Assembly: GCA_963693315.1 (NCBI GenBank)
Contig: OY856186.1
Span: 131,864,164-131,928,163 of the forward strand
Direction: 5' to 3'
From: Diogma glabrata
Taxonomy: Eukaryota; Arthropoda; Insecta; Diptera; Cylindrotomidae
Length of the DNA stretch: 64,000 nucleotides
The translations under genes and the position numbers were made by a program. Positions 58,411 through 64,000 of this stretch are shown here, in pieces; positions within the stretch are counted from its first letter, which is position 1; each line of letters starts with the position of its first letter. The notes beneath the pieces were generated by a model, which was not told the DNA's origin, ran no database searches, and was given only the letters and a program-made list of their open reading frames with translations.

Positions 58411-59590
58411 TTTCTCTACTCTGTTGAAAGTTCGTCTACATAGGCCGACCTTTGAATAAGTCACTTGCATTTGTAGTTGTGTGGGTATGCCAAATTCATA
58501 TCTTAATTTTTTTTTCTTCTCATTACATAATTCTATCCGTTTCTAAATTTTTTTTATATTGCATGTTTTTTTTGGTTTAGTTTCACTTTCATCACCAGTT
58601 GTTACACATAGTCCAAATACACTTAATTATTCTAGTCTTAAGCCCGGGTTGAGATTCTCTCAGGGTGTGGGACGTCCCCACGATTTGTGACGAAGGAGAA
58701 ACACAAACCCCAAACACAACTTTTTCGTGCTCATTTCTTTACCTTTACTTTCCTCCGTCACAAGGTGCCCGATTTCAGATTTGAATCCACAAATTTTTTA
58801 TGTCTCATCTCTCAAACCATATATACAAGTTTCAGTTTTGCAAAATTTAATTAATTTAAATTACAACCATTCCCATGTTTCAGTTTTGCAATCTTGAAAA
58901 GCATTTTTATTAAATTAAATTCAAACGGTCTGAAGATTCTTCATTTTCGTTGTTTTTCACATTAAAACTAAAACTCAGTTTTGATGTTTTTTTTTGTTTT
59001 TTTCTTGTTAAATTCTATTTTTTTTTTCTGAAACTTGATAAAATTCTTTATTTTAATTGTGGAAAATCTTAACTATTCCCACAGTTTTAGTGGATTTGTG
59101 GAATCACTTTTATTTTTGTTGTTTTTTTATCGTTATTATTACATTACAAAGACTCGGATAACACCGAGGTGTAAGCTTTTGTGCGATTGTTTTGGTTGGG
59201 GACTTGTGTTTAGCTTTTGTAACGAGACGGTTATAATCAAGTCTCGGTTAGTTTAAAGTAATTTTTCTGTTTTTGTTTTTATTTTGATTTCTTTTATTGA
59301 TTTTGTTAGTTTTAGTCTAGTGATTGTGTATTATTATTCACAAAAAGAAAAACATTTTTTTTAATAAATCAATAAAAGTCGCTAATTAAAAATATTAAAG
59401 TGCAAACCAGTGTTGAAATAACACTATAAAAATTTATTTTAGTTAATAAAATAATATTAATTTAATTCTTTTATTGATTCTGTTGATTGTGTTAGATGTC
59501 AGTTTGACAACTCAGGTAAGGTTAAGTTAATTTTTTTACGTTAATTTAGCACAATATTTGTTCTGCTTTTAGTTAAAGTTACCCTCTGTA
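58411..59590. other. Probable 3' non-coding region or decayed LTR of the old gypsy element
   Basis: No coding sequence. Near 58660, AGGGTGTGGGACGTCCCCACG has the look of a purine run followed by a TG-starting LTR. AATAAATCAATAAA lies near 59363. No matching 5' copy is in the window, so the LTR assignment is only a suggestion. Confidence 0.3.
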
Positions 59591-60028
59591 CACTGAAAAA
59601 ACATGTCCTATTTTCAATCGAAATGCAATTGTCTCAATCACACGGTGCGGTCACATATGGCGAATCAAACTACGAAATTGCTTCAACAACTCTACAATTA
59701 TAAATCGATTAAGTTGAGACAATCACACGAAATATTTATGTGAAAATAAAATATAGTTCAACTAATCTCAAATACTTAAACTTTAAAATGAAAAATTCAT
59801 GATATAAGGCCAAAGAAAATTTTTTTCAGGGAAATAGTTACTATCTTTATTCAATTACTGTTATATTGGATATAACACTTATATTTTAAATAAACCTCAT
59901 TCTGTTGTTAGGAAAATGTTTTCGTGTAGTTGTCCCAATCACAGTGAAATTGTTTGCAAATAATTTTTCTTAGCATGAATAATCAACTGCCGACTTCGAG
60001 ATGAGGTTCTTCAATTTTTTTTTCAGTG
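59591..60028. mobile_element. MITE with CACTGAAAAAA ends and TA target duplication
   Basis: Left end TA then CACTGAAAAAACATG; right end TTTTTTTTTCAGTG then TA. It is 438 bp with no coding sequence. Boxes like AATCACAC recur internally (GTCTCAATCACACGG, GACAATCACACGAA, CCCAATCACAGTGAA) as possible subterminal binding sites. The ends resemble those of the gene-bearing unit at 19527-22405. Confidence 0.7.
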
Positions 60029-60289
60029 TAACATTTAAAGTCAAAATGTGTTTCTAATTCATAATCTTGTAAAGTGAGAATGATTTCGCTGTTTGGTAGG
60101 AATTTTCAGCCCTGCCATGTTTATAAGGAGTTAATTACTGGTCTTCTAGGACTCTCTGGTTGCCGGACAAACCTTCGACCACCCTTTTCCCTGAAACTCC
60201 AGCCTCGCGATGAGCAGGTCCGGATTTCCAATCAGAGGGACAAAAATAAAAATTCGTTTTCCCAGGACATCCAGTTCTCCTTGCGAGGT

Positions 60290-60920
60290 AACAAGATGGC
60301 TTCAGAATTTCGTTTCAACCATTTGAGTCTAAACTTTTCTCCGAATTGACAAAGCTTTTAGGCTCACATCGGAAACGGACAACGTCATACCATCTACCAG
60401 CGAATGGAATGGTGAAACCTTTTCATCGCCAGCTTAAAACTGCCCTTATGGCCAGAGGCAAAACATTACATTGTAGCTCTCAAGAGAAACTTATAATTCT
60501 TCTAAGTATTCCAGCTACAGTGTAAGAAGATATGAAGTGTTCCACCAGCAGAACTTGTCTACGGACAAACATTGAAACTCCCTGGTGAATTTTTCGTGGA
60601 AAATCCTCTTTCATACAATGAACAATTTGATTCCAACAGCGACTCGACGAAACAAACAAACCGACATTTTTGTTCCAAGGTCGTTACAAAGCAGTGACTA
60701 CGTATTCGTCCTAGTAGACAAGATACAAACTTCTCTCCGAGCACAGTACGAAGGTCCATACAAAATCATTATACGCCTACGCCAACAGTTTGTCCTTTCG
60801 ACCAAAGGCAAACAACAATCAATCTTCATCGACAGATTGAAATCAGCGTACGGCATACTGTGCTTAGTTGAACGTTTGCCAGCTACACGAATATACAAAG
60901 CTGTCCACTTCAGTAGGTAG
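60290..60920 (+). pseudogene. Second decayed Ty3/gypsy element: integrase end
   Basis: The reading FESKLFSELTKLLGSHRKRT then SYHLPANGMVKPFHRQLKTA (about 60320-60450) is the end of an integrase core, with the position of the catalytic glutamate (usually before RFHRQ) replaced by Lys. After stops, AELVYGQTLKLPGEFF (about 60553) and, in another frame, YVFVLVDKIQTSLRAQYEGP and IFIDRLKSAYGIL (60700-60870) match the C-terminal region that follows. At least three frame changes occur. It belongs to a different gypsy subgroup from the old element upstream. The sequence before 60290 was not readable as integrase. Confidence 0.75.
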
Positions 60921-62029
60921 GACAGTTTTGAACGGGGATCTTAATCTGCGAAGGATGTACAGTAGGGATTAACTTATGACACAGATAGTTAATCTTTACA
61001 AAATCAATCAAGCGATCACTCAGCAGCTACGACACGCAATTGATCGTGATTACATTAATCAGAGTTGAGAACCAATATCGAACTTACTCTGATTCAATCA
61101 GTCGACATAACAATGTAATTTAGTTAACAAAATTAATTATAATAACAGAACGCGTTCAGTTTCCGTTTCCTTCTTGAAAAATTAACTAAACCAGAATCTC
61201 TCCCATGTTTTAAGTTTTGATGGTGCAAGTCGCAAAATTAATTAAAAGCTAATTAAATAAATTAAATGATTTATCTCAATTTATCAATTAAATAAGTTTA
61301 AGGTTATTTTTGCACGAACAATGTTATAAATATATCAAGGTATATTACGAATATTACACATTGGTGTTTTTCGGGAGAGGACGGATTGTGGCGTCCCATA
61401 GCTAGGAGATTCATCATTGGTGACCAAACGACTCGGTTTTTACCGATAACGCAACCTGAACATTAAGGAACCTAGTACTATAGGAAAAGAAAATTTAAGT
61501 TTTTTTTCTATTATGAAAATTTTGTTTTATTTTTATTTCAATTTTTTTTATACATACATTGCCACAATTTTGAATAACAGTTGTTATTTTTAGAAAAGCA
61601 AAGTTATTACACTAAGAAAAATAAAACTCATTTTCGTCATCATCGTTTGAGGGTATAACGGTTCATCAGTTGATGTATCTCTGCCAAAGCCCAAATTCAA
61701 CAGTTGCCAACAGTCGATTTATTACAACATTCAACATATTTCCTAGCAATTCAAAAATTGTCGACATTCGTTTTATTATATATTTCTTATAGATTACATT
61801 AGAAAGGGGTGGACAGGTTTCGCGAGGTGGAACTTGTCTTGGCACGCATACTCTAAGGTCTATAGCGCCGTGTCCGGAGTTGGGCCTCCTAACAACTATT
61901 CCACAAACCTTTCTGTCTGGTTAATGAAATCCAAGACCGACTGTATTGGCAACAGTTTTATGGTGCTGGCCTCTATTTTTTATAAGTTCAACAATTGCCG
62001 AAATTTGATTTATTATTTCATTCAAAATA
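60921..62029. other. Non-coding; possibly LTR debris of the second gypsy
   Basis: A purine run GAACGGGGA lies at about 60931. The stretch TTCATCATTGGTGACC (about 61410) resembles the junction after the 5' LTR in some gypsy elements. Neither is matched elsewhere in the window. Weakly similar precursors of the 68-bp repeat occur from about 61690. Confidence 0.3.
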
Positions 62030-62495
62030 TTTCTTACAAATTTCACAATCGCCTTTTCTTTGCGACGCAACAAATTAATTGCATTATACTTATTTTACCG
62101 CATATTTAATTCAACGATTGCCTTTTCTTTGTGGCGTAATAAATTAATTGCACTATCCATATTTCACAATACTTAAATTCAATGATCGCCTTTTGTTTAT
62201 GGCACAGCAAATTAATTACATTGTCCATATTTTGCAATATTTAATTCAACAATCACCTTTGCCTTGTGTCGCAACAAATTAATTGCATTATTCATATTTC
62301 AAAATATTTAATTCAACAATCGCCTTTTCATTGTGGCGCAACAAATTAATTACATTATCCATATTTTAAAATATTTAATACAACAATTGCTTTTGATTTG
62401 TAGCGCAACAAATTAATTGCATTACACATATATTTTACCTTATTTAATTCAGCAATCGCCTTTTCATTGGTGCAACAAATTCAGATGATTAATAT
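62030..62495. repeat. 68-bp tandem repeat, about seven copies
   Basis: The box CGCCTTTTC..TGTGGCGCAA followed by CAAATTAATTGCATTA and ATTTAATTCAACAATCG recurs with starts near 62051, 62120, 62188, 62255, 62322, 62389 and 62458, a period of 67-69 bp. Copies are about 80-90% alike by eye. Confidence 0.88.
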
Positions 62496-62507
62496 TAAAA
62501 GAATGTT

Positions 62508-62774
62508 AGGCTAGGAAGGACAAACGGCCTAGTTGTTTTTTACAAATATCGCCATCAACAGCGCTTAGATGAAATCAGCGGCATCATGCCTCAAACTTAT
62601 TCTTACCCCCATCCTATTGCCGCAACCAGTCAAACGGTCGAGATCACGCGCTGTCATACTGGCAGATCGCAGAAAGACTTCTTTGTCCGAACTGCATACA
62701 AATGGAATAGTTTGCCGGAATCCATAGTCTCATCAATCCGCCGAGGTTTAAAAAAAACACAATATACTATATAG
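62508..62774 (+). pseudogene. LINE (jockey/CR1-like) 3' end of ORF2
   Basis: The frame LGRTNGLVVFYKYRHQQRLD then PQTYSYPHPIAATSQ, and FFVRTAYKWNSLPESIVSSI to TAG at 62774, matches the extreme C-terminus of jockey/CR1-type LINE proteins. There, a basic segment with RTA..WNSLP precedes the end. The catalytic domains are missing upstream, where the 68-bp array abuts. An imperfect hairpin follows at about 62808-62850 (ACAACATGCGT against ACGCACATTGTGTTGT) and may belong to the 3' untranslated part. Confidence 0.72.
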
Positions 62775-62854
62775 ATCACAACAATGTATAAAATCTTTTA
62801 AGAGCCCACAACAACATGCGTTCTGAGGTGTTGACGCACATTGTGTTGTTTGTT

Positions 62855-64000
62855 TTTATGTGTTTTTTTAAAGAATGGATAACAAATCAATAAATCCGAT
62901 AACATAATAAATGACAGGTTTTAAGAGGCAAAAATAATTTGTGTAAAATTTTCAGGAACAAAACTAAAATTTGGAATGTCGCAATGTTTCCAGTAGCAGA
63001 GCGAGCTATCATCAATTACTCAACATGAACAAGCAATTTAGCTATCAATTATTCGGTTAATTAGTCCTACTCGTTGATGTTCTTTTTCAAAACTGCTATC
63101 ATTTATTTTTAACTATTTAACATATGAGATGTTTCGAATGCTCTAAATCGTTTTTGAGAAATGGGATACATACTTCTAATGCTCTAGATCGTTTCAAGAA
63201 TTCCCAAGTAGGAGTTAATTTTTTAAATATTTTTACGCCTATTTAGTCCACGTCCAGAGATATTTTAAAATCAGAATGCAATTAATTATTGTGTTGAAAA
63301 CTGAAATTGATTGTTTTCACACATTTTCAAAAATTCATTTCTTTCTAGCATGAGAATATTTCAAAACTTTATAAAACTTAAATTTAGGTAAGCAATAAAA
63401 CACTTAAAAATACGTTGCACAATAGTTTGCTTACACAGTACTCCATATACTATGCGAGTTTGAAATAATATAATGTATATGGGATTTGCAAAAGAATTTC
63501 TGACAACCACAATTTATACCATACCACCCACAGTTATTAACTAATATATTGATATGCAACTGAAATTTACAAATAAATAAAAATTTAATAAATAAATAAA
63601 TAAATATAAAAATAAATTTTCTTTGATCTATAGGTATGATATTGGAGCCCTCATCCTAGTAAACATGTAGTACCTACTACTGGCTTTTTAGATGTAAGAA
63701 GAAATCTTAAAACCTCTACAAAAGTTATAAAACATATACATCATACTGTGTTTGACATTTAATTTCTTAGCAACTTATGGAACAGATTGTCTTAACATAC
63801 AACATATGTAGACTTTTTTGTATTGTAATTGTTTTTTTCGTTTATGTTCATGATTTATGTTATATTTTTATCTAAAAGCGTTTCGTCTTTAGAATTTTGC
63901 AATGAATCAAAACAAATAATAAATTTTTCAATTCAAAACTTTTATTCGTGTAAATAAGTTCTTCTTTGTTTTCTTTGTTTCCTTCTTAAAAAGTTGAAAT
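62855..64000. other. AT-rich non-coding DNA, nothing recognised
   Basis: Only a short AATA microsatellite at about 63570-63610 was noted. No coding similarity. Confidence 0.5.

Noticed and set aside
62030..62495. CRISPR-like regular spacing
   Set aside because: Whole 68-bp units are repeated, not short repeats with unique spacers, and the setting is eukaryotic.

Overview
The window is AT-rich eukaryotic DNA, best read as repeat-rich, transposon-dominated sequence from an insect, probably a fly. No host protein-coding gene, rRNA, tRNA or CRISPR array can be supported. The taxon is inferred from the company of elements: Ty3/gypsy, BEL/Pao with a tRNA-Tyr primer site, Helitron, Penelope-like and jockey/CR1-like LINE pieces. 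No sequence search was possible.

Left third (1-36 kb): mostly AT-rich non-coding DNA with satellites (3.1-5.9 kb, with a higher-order arrangement; 8.4-8.75 kb; 26.7-29 kb and 31.4-32.8 kb), snap-back elements (10.1, 22.8-23.3, 25.1-26.1 and 31.4-31.9 kb), a decayed minus-strand Helitron (10.5-12.5 kb), a 5'-truncated minus-strand Penelope-like element with RT and GIY-YIG domains (12.7-14.0 kb), a LINE remnant (16.6-17.2 kb), and a 2.9-kb unit with TA/CACTGAAA ends holding a spliced but broken gene of unknown function (19.5-22.4 kb).

Middle (36.4-58.4 kb): a nest of retroelements. An old, decayed Ty3/gypsy pol (protease at 36.4 kb, spacer at 49.5 kb, RT to integrase at 56.5-58.4 kb) was split by two later elements that landed about 145 bp apart in it. 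The first is a 12.7-kb Ty3/gypsy element (36756-49483, CTCT target duplication) with near-identical 1.16-kb LTRs, gag, a textbook -1 frameshift signal, PR-RT-RNaseH, and an integrase that is cut by Helitron DNA. That Helitron block holds two successive Helitron 5' ends and is itself cut by a snap-back element. The second is a 6.8-kb BEL/Pao element (49629-56447, TATGC target duplication) with LTRs that I read as identical and one uninterrupted polyprotein of 1726 codons. It is the only element here that looks intact.

Right end (58.4-64 kb): a 438-bp MITE with TA/CACTGAAAAAA ends, like those of the 2.9-kb unit, a second decayed gypsy integrase, a 68-bp tandem array, and the 3' end of another LINE.

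The points most worth following up are the young gypsy LTR pair that encloses degraded Helitron cargo (a possible mobile chimera), the gag/pol frameshift signal, the gene-bearing TA/CACTGAAA unit, and the same snap-back family breaking two different Helitron copies.
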